Source: Azoamicus viridis (lineage in GTDB: Bacteria > Pseudomonadota > Gammaproteobacteria > UBA6186 > Azoamicaceae). Taken from it: 64,000 nucleotides of DNA. Location: NCBI GenBank assembly GCA_043390165.1, contig DAWERM010000001.1:1-64000 (forward strand), written 5' to 3'. The position numbers and the translations under genes are program-made. Positions within the stretch are counted from its first letter, which is position 1, and each line of letters starts with the position of its first letter. The notes under the pieces were generated by a model. The model did not search any database. It had not been told where the DNA came from and saw nothing but the letters and a program-made list of their open reading frames with translations. Below, piece by piece: positions 26,807 through 35,852 of this stretch.

Positions 26807-28015
26807 TTATTTTGTTTCTAATATTTCTATTACCCAGTTATATTCTTTAATTATTGAAGCCATGATATCTGAATTTGGTGAAATTACGTTATATGTGTAG
26901 GTTTCTATTTCTATGTGATTAGTTATTTTATTGTTAATTAAGTTTTTTAATACAGATTTTGTATCTTTATTTGTAGTTTCCAGAATTGAATATTTTTTTA
27001 AATATATAGGTAAATGACAATGTATTCTCCATTCTGATTTTTTATTTTTTTTTATAGTTTTTATGGCATATTTTATGTCGATAAATTTTTTTATTTGATT
27101 ATTATTTTTTTCTACAGTTTGATGTAGGAAAGGAGAATAACTTAAATGTGATATTTTATTAATTATTTTTTTAAATTTTTCTTTTTTTTTAGGTGTTTTT
27201 ATTTTTATAGCAGAGCTTATTTGTATTCTGCCAATCTTTATTTTTTCTTTTGTTAATAATTTAATTATAGTTGTGGTTTTTTCAAAATTTGTTGAAAAAT
27301 GACATATATCATAACAAATTTTTATGTGATCTTTTATCAATGCTATTGCAATTTTTTTTTCAATATTATATTTATTTCTTAGATAATCACTTCCTATTGG
27401 AAGTAACCATAGTTTATAAAATCTTACTATTTCTTTTGAATTTTCAATTAAACAATTTGGCTCTGGTTCTATATCTAAGTGTATTAATTTTTTATATTTT
27501 TTGTTTATATTTATAAGTATATCTATTATTTTTGATATATTTATAGATGATTTATAAAATATATAGGTTTTGTTTTTTTTGTTTATCCATGGCTTATATG
27601 ATATAGGTAATGTAGTTATGCTACCATTTACATTTTTTGGAAGTAATTCTTTTAGTATTTTAATTAGTAATTTTGTGTATAATATTCTGCTGTTTGATGT
27701 CCATTCGGGTATATATATTTTATCTTTTATTGATTTTTGATGAAATTTTTTATACACAAATCCATTTATTGATGGTATGTATATGTTTTCGTTTTTAATT
27801 AATATGATTAAGTCTAATAAGTTTCTTTTTTTAATTAATTCTTTTGATATAGAATTTGAAATACATAATCCTATACCTATTTCCTTATTTGGGTATGTTT
27901 TTTTTATATTTGAAACAAATATTTTTATATTATATAACGTTTCTTCCCAGTTTTTAGACTTAAATACGTTTAAACAATAAGTTAAATTATATTTATGTTG
28001 GTTATTTATAATCAT
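26807..28015 (-). CDS. eboE: EboE-like TIM-barrel protein (metabolite traffic)
   Basis: A 402-residue protein of the sugar-isomerase TIM-barrel type. Blocks such as LTYCLNVF..KNWEETL, IGIGLCISN, TLPISYKPWI, HLDIEPEPNCLIENSKEIV, ICYDICHFS, IGRIQISSA, EWRIHCHLP and HIEIETYTYNV fit EboE of the ebo (eboshi) clusters. In cyanobacteria and some Pseudomonas these are linked to moving a biosynthetic precursor to the periplasm. The exact reaction is unknown. It overlaps the end of the eboD-like gene by 14 bases, so they form an operon. The lysine content is high, typical of minus-strand genes here. Confidence 0.82.
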   Translation of the reverse strand: MIINNQHKYNLTYCLNVFKSKNWEETLYNIKIFVSNIKKTYPNKEIGIGLCISNSISKELIKKRNLLDLIILIKNENIYIPSINGFVYKKFHQKSIKDKIYIPEWTSNSRILYTKLLIKILKELLPKNVNGSITTLPISYKPWINKKNKTYIFYKSSINISKIIDILININKKYKKLIHLDIEPEPNCLIENSKEIVRFYKLWLLPIGSDYLRNKYNIEKKIAIALIKDHIKICYDICHFSTNFEKTTTIIKLLTKEKIKIGRIQISSAIKIKTPKKKEKFKKIINKISHLSYSPFLHQTVEKNNNQIKKFIDIKYAIKTIKKNKKSEWRIHCHLPIYLKKYSILETTNKDTKSVLKNLINNKITNHIEIETYTYNVISPNSDIMASIIKEYNWVIEILETK

Positions 28016-29195
28016 TTTTTTTGTTTTTATTTATAAAAAAATTGTATTTTTTAAGGTAATCTATTGATTTTTCAAGTATTTTTAAGTTTATATGATGAAT
28101 GTCAATTCCATATCCTATATTTTTAACTAATGCTATTGTTAACTTTCCTCCTAGATGTTCTCTGAATTCTTGTAGGCCGTCAAAAATTATATTTCTGTTT
28201 TCTTTTTTTATAGATAGTATTTTATTATATATAGGTAAATTTAAGTCTGATAGTGTTTTTATTATTGATTTCCATTCTTCTTTATTTAGCAATTTTATTA
28301 GGTATGAATATGTGCTATCTATTGCTATACCTATAGCTACGGATTCTCCGTGAGATATTTTGTATTTTGTTAATGATTCTATTTTATGTGCGGACCAATG
28401 TCCAAAATCTAGTGGTCTGGATGATAATATTTCGAATGGATCTCCATTTTTTGATATATGGTTAGCATGTAACTTTGCACATTGAAATATAACTTTCTTC
28501 ATTATTACCATATTTCTTGATACTAAATTTTTAGTATTATTTTTTATAAAATCAAAAAAAAGTTTATCTTTTATTATTGAAACTTTTATAGCTTCAGATA
28601 TTCCTGATATCCATGCTTTATTATCTAATGATGTTAAAAATTTATAATCGTTAATTACTGCATATGGTGTAGAGAATGTTCCTATAAAATTTTTTTTATT
28701 TAAGAAGTTTATTCCATTTTTTACTCCAATTCCTGAATCATCTTGAGATAAAACAGTTGTTGGAATACGTATTAATCTGATACCTCTATGTGCTGTGGCA
28801 GCTGCATATCCTATTGAATCCAGCGAAGCACCACCTCCTACATTTATTATGAATGATTGTCTACAAATTTTATATTTGCTAATTAACTTATAAATGTATC
28901 GTATTATTAAAAAGTGATTTTTTATTTTTTCTCCGCCTGATATTATTATAGGATGACATTTTAGAATTATATTTTTTTCATAATAGTTAAAGTATTTTAT
29001 TATGTCAGTTTTTAATTTTTTATGAAGAATAGAAACATTTTTATCTATAAACACTATTACTTTTTTTGGTGATTTTTTATTTTCGTATGTTATTATTTTA
29101 TTTAGTAAACTATTTTTTATTTCAAAAATATTTTTTGTAAAATATATATTGTATTTGAAATTAACTTTAAATGATTGCTTTATGGTTTTTAGCAT
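28002..29195 (-). CDS. eboD: EboD-like, 3-dehydroquinate synthase family protein
   Basis: A 397-residue member of the dehydroquinate synthase / sugar-phosphate cyclase superfamily. The NAD-site GGGASLDSIGYAAATAHRGI, RIPTTVLSQDDSGIGVKNGI, the metal ligands in RPLDFGHWSAHKIE and ISHGESVAIGIAID are present. The DFGHWSAHK and DGLQEFREHLGGKLTI patterns and the fusion-free pairing with eboE point to EboD rather than AroB of the shikimate pathway. Its substrate is not known. The two genes are the whole visible ebo content in the window. Confidence 0.82.
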   Translation of the reverse strand: MLKTIKQSFKVNFKYNIYFTKNIFEIKNSLLNKIITYENKKSPKKVIVFIDKNVSILHKKLKTDIIKYFNYYEKNIILKCHPIIISGGEKIKNHFLIIRYIYKLISKYKICRQSFIINVGGGASLDSIGYAAATAHRGIRLIRIPTTVLSQDDSGIGVKNGINFLNKKNFIGTFSTPYAVINDYKFLTSLDNKAWISGISEAIKVSIIKDKLFFDFIKNNTKNLVSRNMVIMKKVIFQCAKLHANHISKNGDPFEILSSRPLDFGHWSAHKIESLTKYKISHGESVAIGIAIDSTYSYLIKLLNKEEWKSIIKTLSDLNLPIYNKILSIKKENRNIIFDGLQEFREHLGGKLTIALVKNIGYGIDIHHINLKILEKSIDYLKKYNFFINKNKKNDYK

Positions 29196-29460
29196 TTTTG
29201 CCTCTGTATTTTCTTAAATTGTCGTCAATAATATTATATTAAATTTGTAAAACATGATTCTATTTTGTGTTTTTGTATTTTTTATATTTTCATTTTTATT
29301 TAATTTCGTTTATTAAATATTGTAAAATATGTTTGTGATGCTTTATTTTATAGTATATAATTATTTTGTAGTTTTTTAAATAAATACTATAAGGCATTGT
29401 TTAATTTTGTTTCATAATAAATTATTTTAAATTCTTTTTTTTATCAAAAAGGTATAGATT

Positions 29461-30888
29461 ATGGGTGAGTTGTTTAAATTGAAAGGAGCGAAACCATATC
29501 AAACTTTGGTATTGGTTGTTTTATTTGTTATAATGTGGAATTGGTTGCCAATACCTTCTGGAATAACACCTAAAGGTTGGCATTTGTTTATAATATTTAT
29601 TTTGACTATTTTAGGTTTAATTATAGAACCATTGCCAATGGGTGCAATGGCATTTACAGCTGTAGCTGTTGTTGTTGTGTCAAAAACTTTGACGTTATCT
29701 GTTACATTAGCTTGTTTTAGTTCGAGTATAGTGTGGTTGATTATTTCAGCTTTCTTGTTAGCAAGGGGTTTTATAAAGACAGGTCTTGGAGCTAGAATAG
29801 CGTATTATTTTGTCTCTGTTCTTGGAAAAAGTACAATAGGTTTAGCATACGGATTATCTGCAGCGGAATTAATGTTTGCTCCATTAATGCCTAGTAATAC
29901 AGCTAGAGGTGCAGGTATTGTTTATCCTATAATATATTCTTTAAATGAAGAATATAAAAGTAGTCCTAAGCTTGGTACACGCAAAAAAATTGGAAGCTAT
30001 TTAATTAAATTGTTATATCAAGTTAATGTTTTAACTAGTGCTATGTTTGTAACAGCAACTGCTGGTAATCCGTTAATTGTTGGTATAGCCAAAGCTCAAG
30101 GTGTTAATATTAGTTGGGCTACATGGGCGATAGCATGTATAGTACCTGGGTTATGCTCGTTGATTGTTTTACCTATACTTTTGTATATAATATATCCGCC
30201 TGAAATGAAATCCACGCCAGAAGCTCCTGCGTTTGCTAGACAAAAATTAAGAGATATAGGACCTTTATCTAAAGGTGAATTAATAATGTTAGGGGTTTTT
30301 GCGTTTTTATTAGTTTTATGGATTTTTGGTGATAAAATAGGTATTGATGCTACAACTGCGGCTATTATTGGCTTAACAATACTGTTATATTCCGGTGTTT
30401 TACAATGGGAAGATATCATTACTGAAAAAAATGCATGGAACACTTTTATGTGGATGGCTGTATTAATAATGTTATCTGATCAGTTATCTAAATTAGGCAT
30501 TACAGCGTGGTTTGGGGTAAAATTGCAAAAAGGGTTCATTGGTTTAGGTTGGTCTACTGTATTTATATTGGTTAGTTTATTTTATTTTTATGCACATTAT
30601 TTGTTTGCTAGTATGACAGCTCATATATCTGCTATGTATGCTACATTTCTTGTTGTAGCTATTAACGCTGGAGCTCCTCCTATGTTTATAGCATTATTTA
30701 TGGGAGCAGCTTCTAGTTTAAGTGCAGGTTTAACACACTATGGAACAGGTACAGCTCCTGTGTACTTTGGGACTGAGTATGTTACTATAGCTGAATGGTG
30801 GAGAATAGGATTCATAGTAAGTGTAGTGAATTTACTAATATGGGGAATTATTGGAGGATTTTGGTGGAAGGTATTAGGTCATTGGTAA
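29461..30888 (+). CDS. DASS-family dicarboxylate transporter (SLC13-like)
   Basis: An inner-membrane carrier of 475 aa with about 11-12 hydrophobic segments, of the divalent anion:sodium symporter / plastid 2-oxoglutarate-malate translocator family. FMPSNTARGAGI-like LMPSNTARGAGIVYPIIYSL and the C-terminal SLSAGLTHYGTGTAPVYFG are the two SNT-type substrate motifs. The family moves malate, 2-oxoglutarate, citrate or succinate. It lies 44 bases upstream of malate dehydrogenase, supporting import of a host dicarboxylate as electron donor. SD aaaagg precedes the ATG. It has a clean 265-bp upstream region in which I see only AT-rich sequence. Confidence 0.9.
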   Translation: MGELFKLKGAKPYQTLVLVVLFVIMWNWLPIPSGITPKGWHLFIIFILTILGLIIEPLPMGAMAFTAVAVVVVSKTLTLSVTLACFSSSIVWLIISAFLLARGFIKTGLGARIAYYFVSVLGKSTIGLAYGLSAAELMFAPLMPSNTARGAGIVYPIIYSLNEEYKSSPKLGTRKKIGSYLIKLLYQVNVLTSAMFVTATAGNPLIVGIAKAQGVNISWATWAIACIVPGLCSLIVLPILLYIIYPPEMKSTPEAPAFARQKLRDIGPLSKGELIMLGVFAFLLVLWIFGDKIGIDATTAAIIGLTILLYSGVLQWEDIITEKNAWNTFMWMAVLIMLSDQLSKLGITAWFGVKLQKGFIGLGWSTVFILVSLFYFYAHYLFASMTAHISAMYATFLVVAINAGAPPMFIALFMGAASSLSAGLTHYGTGTAPVYFGTEYVTIAEWWRIGFIVSVVNLLIWGIIGGFWWKVLGHW

Positions 30889-30906
30889 TTTGGTAATTTG
30901 GTAATT
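30883..30906. repeat. Three 8-bp direct repeats at the transporter 3' end
   Basis: The unit tggtaatt occurs three times in tandem without error. The first copy contains the TAA stop codon of the transporter, the other two lie in the gap before malate dehydrogenase. It looks like a slippage expansion; the copies after the stop change no protein. Confidence 0.9.
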
Positions 30907-30932
30907 TGTTAGTATTATTTTGAGGAGTTATT

Positions 30933-31904
30933 ATGTTTAGAAAAAAGATAGCATTGATAGGATCTGGAAATATAGGCAGTACACTAGCTCATCTTTTATT
31001 ATTAAAGAGGTTGGGCGATATTGTTTTATTTGATATAGCTAGTGGTTTACCTCAAGGGAAAGCATTGGATTTAGCACAATGTGGACCAATTGAGGGATAT
31101 GACGCAAATGTAATTGGTACGAATGATTATAATGATATAGAGGGGTCTGATGTTGTTATAGTAACAGCTGGTGTTCCTAGAAAACCAGGAATGAATAGGG
31201 ATGATTTGTTAGAAATTAATGGAAAAGTAATGAAATCTGTTGGTGAAGGTATTAGAAAGTTTTGTCCAAAAGCTTTTGTTATTTGCATAACAAATCCACT
31301 TGATGTAATGGTAGATGTCTTACAAGGGTATTCTTGTCTTCCAGATAATATGATTGTAGGAATGGCTGGGGTTTTAGATTCTGCAAGATTTAGAACTTTT
31401 TTAGCTAGAGAATTCAATGTTTCAGTTAATGAAGTTAATGCTTATGTGTTAGGTGGTCATGGAGATACCATGGTGCCATTAACTCAATTGAGTAATATAG
31501 GTGGAATATCTTTAGAAAAATTGGTAGAAATAAATAAGATAAGTAGAAATACTTTGGATTCTATTGTTGATAGAACAAGAAAAGGTGGAGGAGAAATAGT
31601 TGCTCTATTAAAAACTGGATCAGCTTATTATGCTCCTGCTACAGCAGCTGTTTGTATGGCTGAATCTTATTTGCTTGATAAAAAGAGAATTTTACCGTGC
31701 GCAGCAAAACTAAAGAAAGGACAGTATGGAGTAAAAGAATCATTATTTGTTGGCGTTCCTATTAAGATAGGAGCTAAAGGTATTGAGGAAATCATTGAAG
31801 TTCCTTTAACGACAAGTGAGATTAATGTATTAAATCATTCAATAAGTTCTGTTATTGAATTAAATAATTCTTGGAAAGCTATAAAAGAAAAAATAGGATT
31901 ATAA
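30933..31904 (+). CDS. mdh: Malate dehydrogenase (LDH-like type)
   Basis: NAD-dependent oxidation of malate to oxaloacetate. The Rossmann motif is KIALIGSGNIGSTLAHLL, followed by the acidic NAD-specific residue in VLFDI. The substrate loop VPRKPGMNRDDLL has an arginine where lactate dehydrogenases have glutamine, which assigns malate. CITNPLDVMV and the catalytic histidine in VLGGHGDTMVPLTQL are present. At 323 aa this is the LDH-like MDH found in alphaproteobacteria and Bacteroidota rather than the E. coli type, so it may be a replacement. SD gaggag lies 6 bases upstream of the ATG. Confidence 0.95.
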   Translation: MFRKKIALIGSGNIGSTLAHLLLLKRLGDIVLFDIASGLPQGKALDLAQCGPIEGYDANVIGTNDYNDIEGSDVVIVTAGVPRKPGMNRDDLLEINGKVMKSVGEGIRKFCPKAFVICITNPLDVMVDVLQGYSCLPDNMIVGMAGVLDSARFRTFLAREFNVSVNEVNAYVLGGHGDTMVPLTQLSNIGGISLEKLVEINKISRNTLDSIVDRTRKGGGEIVALLKTGSAYYAPATAAVCMAESYLLDKKRILPCAAKLKKGQYGVKESLFVGVPIKIGAKGIEEIIEVPLTTSEINVLNHSISSVIELNNSWKAIKEKIGL

Positions 31905-31933
31905 TTATTTAATTAATTGTGTTTTTTTTTGAT

Positions 31934-31960
31934 TAGAAGATTAATATTTTTAATCTTCTA
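31934..31960 (+). terminator. Hairpin between convergent mdh and rsmA
   Basis: Eleven-base arms tagaagattaa (31934-31944) and ttaatcttcta (31950-31960) are perfectly complementary around a 5-base loop, 30 bases after the mdh stop. On the mdh transcript the hairpin is followed by gtcttttg, a short U-rich run, so a weak rho-independent terminator for mdh is plausible. The right arm includes the rsmA stop codon. Confidence 0.6.
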
Positions 31961-32725
31961 GTCTTTTGTAGAGTTACTTATTAAAATGTATTCATCTATA
32001 GATAAATCTTCTGGACGTTTGTTTGGGTCTATTTCTTTTATTTTAAGATTTAATTTGTTTAATAGTTTTGTTATTTTTTTTCTTCTTTGTGAAAAAGCTT
32101 CTCTGATTATTTGTTCAAAAGTTTTATAATTTTTAATTTTATACTTATTTTCGTTTGGAAGTAACTTAATGAATGTAGAATTTACTTTAGGCTTAGGGTA
32201 AAAACATTGTGGCGGAATATTTTCTATTATTTGTATTATTTCATAATTACATTGTGCTGTAACGGATAATCTTCCGTAATTTTTTGTAGATTTGTTAGCT
32301 GCCATTCTTAGAACCACTTCTTTTTGTAGCATTAGAAATATATCTTTTATGTTTCTTTTGAACTTTGTTAAGTTAAATATTAATTTTGTAGATATTTTAT
32401 ATGGAATATTGCCAATTATTCTTATATTTTTGTTATTGTTTGTTATTTCATTTATATTTACTTTGAGTATATCCTGATTATAAATATGTACTTTATTAGA
32501 AAAATCAAATTTTGTTTTTAATATTGGGATTAGATTTGTATCTATTTCAATTATATGTAGTTCTTTTGCTTTTTTTTCTAAATGACTAGTTAAAGCACCT
32601 GTTCCAGGACCTATTTCAATAATTACATCATTTTCTGATATATTCATTGATGATATAATAGTGCTTATGATTTTTTTATTTGTCAAAAAATGTTGGCCCA
32701 GATTTTTTTTTATAAATATTTTCAT
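31958..32725 (-). CDS. rsmA: 16S rRNA adenine dimethyltransferase RsmA (KsgA)
   Basis: RsmA dimethylates A1518 and A1519 of 16S rRNA late in 30S assembly. The SAM-binding motifs KKNLGQHFLTNKKII, VIEIGPGTGALTSHL and IIEIDTNLIPIL are clear, and the catalytic RIIGNIPYKIST (NIPY) and MLQKEVVLRMAA follow. The C-terminus has FSQRRKKITKLL. Length 255 aa (E. coli 273). It follows surA by 3 bases; pdxA, which sits between them in E. coli, is absent. Confidence 0.96.
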   Translation of the reverse strand: MKIFIKKNLGQHFLTNKKIISTIISSMNISENDVIIEIGPGTGALTSHLEKKAKELHIIEIDTNLIPILKTKFDFSNKVHIYNQDILKVNINEITNNNKNIRIIGNIPYKISTKLIFNLTKFKRNIKDIFLMLQKEVVLRMAANKSTKNYGRLSVTAQCNYEIIQIIENIPPQCFYPKPKVNSTFIKLLPNENKYKIKNYKTFEQIIREAFSQRRKKITKLLNKLNLKIKEIDPNKRPEDLSIDEYILISNSTKD

Positions 32726-32728
32726 ATT

Positions 32729-33940
32729 TTATTTATGAAATATTTCAACTATAGCATCTGTTTTAATTAATTTTAGCCAATTATTTTTAATCTCTAATGA
32801 CTTATTATCTAACATTTCTTTTTCTTTAATATTTACGGATTTATTTAGATATTTTTTGTCTTTTATTTTGATTATATGCCAACCTATTTCTGTTTTGAAT
32901 GGATAGCTTATTTCCCCAATAGATAGTTTTGCTATATTTTTATATAGTTTTTTAGATACATTTTTTTTATTTATCCAGATTTCTTTTTTGATATTGTTTA
33001 TGTTGCCTGAATATAATTTTTTTTTATTTTTGAAAGTTGAGTCGTTTAATATTTTGTCTCTTAATCTTATTAATGTTAATTTTGTATTTTTTTTAATTTT
33101 TATTCTTGATTTATTTTTTATTAATATTTGTTTTATTTTAAATTCAGCATGAATTTTTTTATCCGTTATTTTTATTGTTTTAAAGAAATGGAAGTTGTTT
33201 TTTTTATATATTATATCTACTTGAGTGTTTTTATCTATTGTAGATAGTATTTTTGATGGATGTGAATTTTTTGTTATATTTATTGTTATAGTTTTTATTT
33301 TAGATTTAATTATTTTTGAAAGTTTTTTTATTTTATAGTTTTTATTAATTATCTTTGTTATCCACTTTAATTTTTCACTAGTATTTTTATTGTTATTTTT
33401 TAATTTTATGTGAATATATGTTTTGCTTGGTTGTATATTATTTGAATTTGATACCTTATAGTTTTGCATTGATATGTCTTGATATAGTAATATTTTTTCT
33501 AGTTCTTCTATAGTTAGACTTTCTTTTATGTATTCATAAAGTGTTTTTGGTGATACATTTTTTTCTTTCATTAATTTATAATATTGCTTTATAGAGCAAT
33601 TTCTAATTTTAATTAATTTGTTAAAAACTGTTTCTATTCTATTAGTGTCTATTTTTATTTTATATTTCTTAGCTATATTCAATTGTATTCTATTTATTAT
33701 TATATCTTCTAATAAATTTTGATTAAAATTTTCATTTGGCTTAAGGTTATTATTAATGTTTTTATTTGATAGTAGTGAATATATGTTAGTGTATTTATCT
33801 AAATCTGATTGTAATATTATTTCATTATCGACTTTTGCTATGATGCTTTCTTTTGTTAATCCGCTATTTATAAATAATGTATTTAAAAGTATAAATGCAA
33901 TTTGTATGAGTATTATTGGTGGAAAAAATGTAATTTTCAT
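32729..33940 (-). CDS. surA: SurA-like periplasmic chaperone / peptidyl-prolyl isomerase
   Basis: SurA escorts outer-membrane proteins, notably LptD, through the periplasm. Residues 1-25 are a hydrophobic signal segment. IIAKVDNEIILQSDLDKYTN is the SurA N-terminal motif. A parvulin domain is seen near residues 290-375, from FKIKQILIKNKSRIKI to IGEISYPFKTEIGWHIIKIKDK. The middle is lysine-rich and diverged and the first PPIase domain is hard to recognise. Length 403 aa (E. coli 428). It lies between rsmA and lptD, the conserved lptD-surA-rsmA order, which strongly supports the call. Confidence 0.88.
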   Translation of the reverse strand: MKITFFPPIILIQIAFILLNTLFINSGLTKESIIAKVDNEIILQSDLDKYTNIYSLLSNKNINNNLKPNENFNQNLLEDIIINRIQLNIAKKYKIKIDTNRIETVFNKLIKIRNCSIKQYYKLMKEKNVSPKTLYEYIKESLTIEELEKILLYQDISMQNYKVSNSNNIQPSKTYIHIKLKNNNKNTSEKLKWITKIINKNYKIKKLSKIIKSKIKTITINITKNSHPSKILSTIDKNTQVDIIYKKNNFHFFKTIKITDKKIHAEFKIKQILIKNKSRIKIKKNTKLTLIRLRDKILNDSTFKNKKKLYSGNINNIKKEIWINKKNVSKKLYKNIAKLSIGEISYPFKTEIGWHIIKIKDKKYLNKSVNIKEKEMLDNKSLEIKNNWLKLIKTDAIVEIFHK

Positions 33941-33952
33941 AATATTGAATTT

Positions 33953-35852
33953 TTATATTAATTTAAAATGTATATGTAGATTTATTTTTGTACTATATGT
34001 ATTATTCGAATATTTTACGGTTTTATGTGAATTTATGCAATGAAAGTTTATCTGAATTCTAGAATATATAGTGGTTGTATTAAATTCAAGTCCAATTTTT
34101 AAGTTATTAATATGTTTTTTATTGTAACAATTTATTTTATTTTTAAAGAGTATATGTTGAGTTATTATTGTCCTAGTTTTTATAGTTATTTTTTTTTCTA
34201 TGGTATTGTATTTTATGTTGATTAGATTTTTATTTGGTTTAAAAAATTTTAAATTTACACATTGTAATTTGCTGTTTATTATTGATGCAGTTAAAACTTT
34301 ATTTTTATGAGAAAGTTTTACTTTAGTATGTATATAATTCTTAAGTGGTTTATATATTTTAGATAATATCAATTTTTTTGTAGATGTAGTTATTTTTTTA
34401 TTATCTATAATCATAAGTATAGTATTTTTGATTTTTATTGTAGAATTTTTAGAGTTTTTTACTAGGTTTTTTCTATATAATTTTTTTTTATTAGTTTTTA
34501 AGATGTTATAAATATTGGTTTTTAATAAATTGTATTTTTTATTATTTATACATAATATTAGCCTTGTATTTAGTTTATTTTCGTATAGGTTTTTTTTTCT
34601 ATTAAACGCTATTATTGTGTAACTTTTGTTATTAACTTTTGAGAATGTTTTGGAAAATATTTTTAGGTTGTCTATATATGTACTTATTAATAATTTGTTT
34701 TTATTTTTTATGTAATTAAATGCTAAATATGGATGTATATTCCTTATATACTTTTGATTGTTTATTTTATATGATACGTCTTTATATTTTAGTTTTATAA
34801 GTGTGTTTATTTTGAATGTTAATTTTTTTTCTTCTTTTCTAAAAAATTTTAATATTTTATTTTTTGATTTTTCTATTTTAATTTTATTGTTATTAATTAT
34901 TTTAAGCTTTTTATTTTTATTATAAAAAATTGTAGTTTTAAATGTTTTACAGTAATTTGACAGTGCTAGATGAGATTTTTTATTTTTTTTTTGTAATATT
35001 ATCGAGTTTGTTTTTTTTATTTTTATATTTATATTTTTTTTTATATTTGTATTAAATATTAACTTAAGTAATTTTTTAGTTGATGGTATTTTATATTTTT
35101 TTATGTAGTTATTAAATTTGTGTTTAATTTCTAGTGTTTTGTTTTTTGTTTCTACTTTTATTTTATTTTTTAGACTCGTATTCCTTTTTAATGATGTAAG
35201 ATATGTTATTTTTATATCTTTTATATTTATTAAAATTGGAAATTTTATTTTTTTATTTATATTTATTTCAGGTGTAATTAATTTTATTTTGTTTTTTAAA
35301 ATATTTACTTTAAATTTTTTAAATTTTAATATATTTTTTTTCTTAAATATTATTTTTATAATGTTAAAATTTAACCATAGCTTTTTGTTAAGTTTCAATT
35401 TTCTTATTTTTATATTATGTAAATCGGTTTTTTTAAATAAAGATATGTTTTTTATTTTTATATAATTTTTTTGTGAAATGTTTTTACATGTAAAGTTTTG
35501 ATTATTTTTATTTTGGTATTTGACATATGATATTGAAAAATTTTTTTTAAACGGATTTATGTTTAATGTTTTTATATGTATGCTGTATTTATTTTTATAA
35601 ATATCTATGTAATTTAGATAGATTATTTCTTTTTTAAAAAAAAAAATTGGTAATTTTTTTTGTAGTTATGTGATTGTTAAATTTTTTTTGAATTTTATTT
35701 TCTCTTAGTGTTAAACCATTATAGTTTAAAAAAAAAATTGAATTGATATCTAATTTTTTATTTTTATCAAAATCAAACATTTTTGTACAAAATGCATTTG
35801 CTATATATATTGTAGTTGCAATATATATATATATTATATTAGCTGTTTTCAT
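33953..35852 (-). pseudogene. lptD: LptD-like LPS-assembly outer-membrane protein, split by a frameshift at an 11-base tract
   Basis: Position (upstream of surA, as in lptD-surA-rsmA) suggests LptD, the beta-barrel that inserts LPS. The ATG at 35852 overlaps the dnaN stop (ATGA) and is followed by a signal-like segment, MKTANIIYIYIATTIYIANA. That frame stops at 35634 within eleven A on the plus strand (35636-35646). Omitting one base gives a frame open for 77 codons that joins, in frame, the 481-codon stretch 33953-35398, for 632 aa in all. The joined part contains QNFTCKNIS, which resembles the LptD FTxC motif, and a late cysteine with LKIGLEF near the C-terminus. Otherwise it is K/N/I-rich and hardly conserved. 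It may be non-functional, slippage-rescued or a homopolymer read error. Confidence 0.6.

Noticed and set aside
28002..29195. AroB of the shikimate pathway
   Set aside because: The DFGHWSAHK and DGLQEFREHLGG patterns and the overlap with an EboE-like gene fit EboD better.
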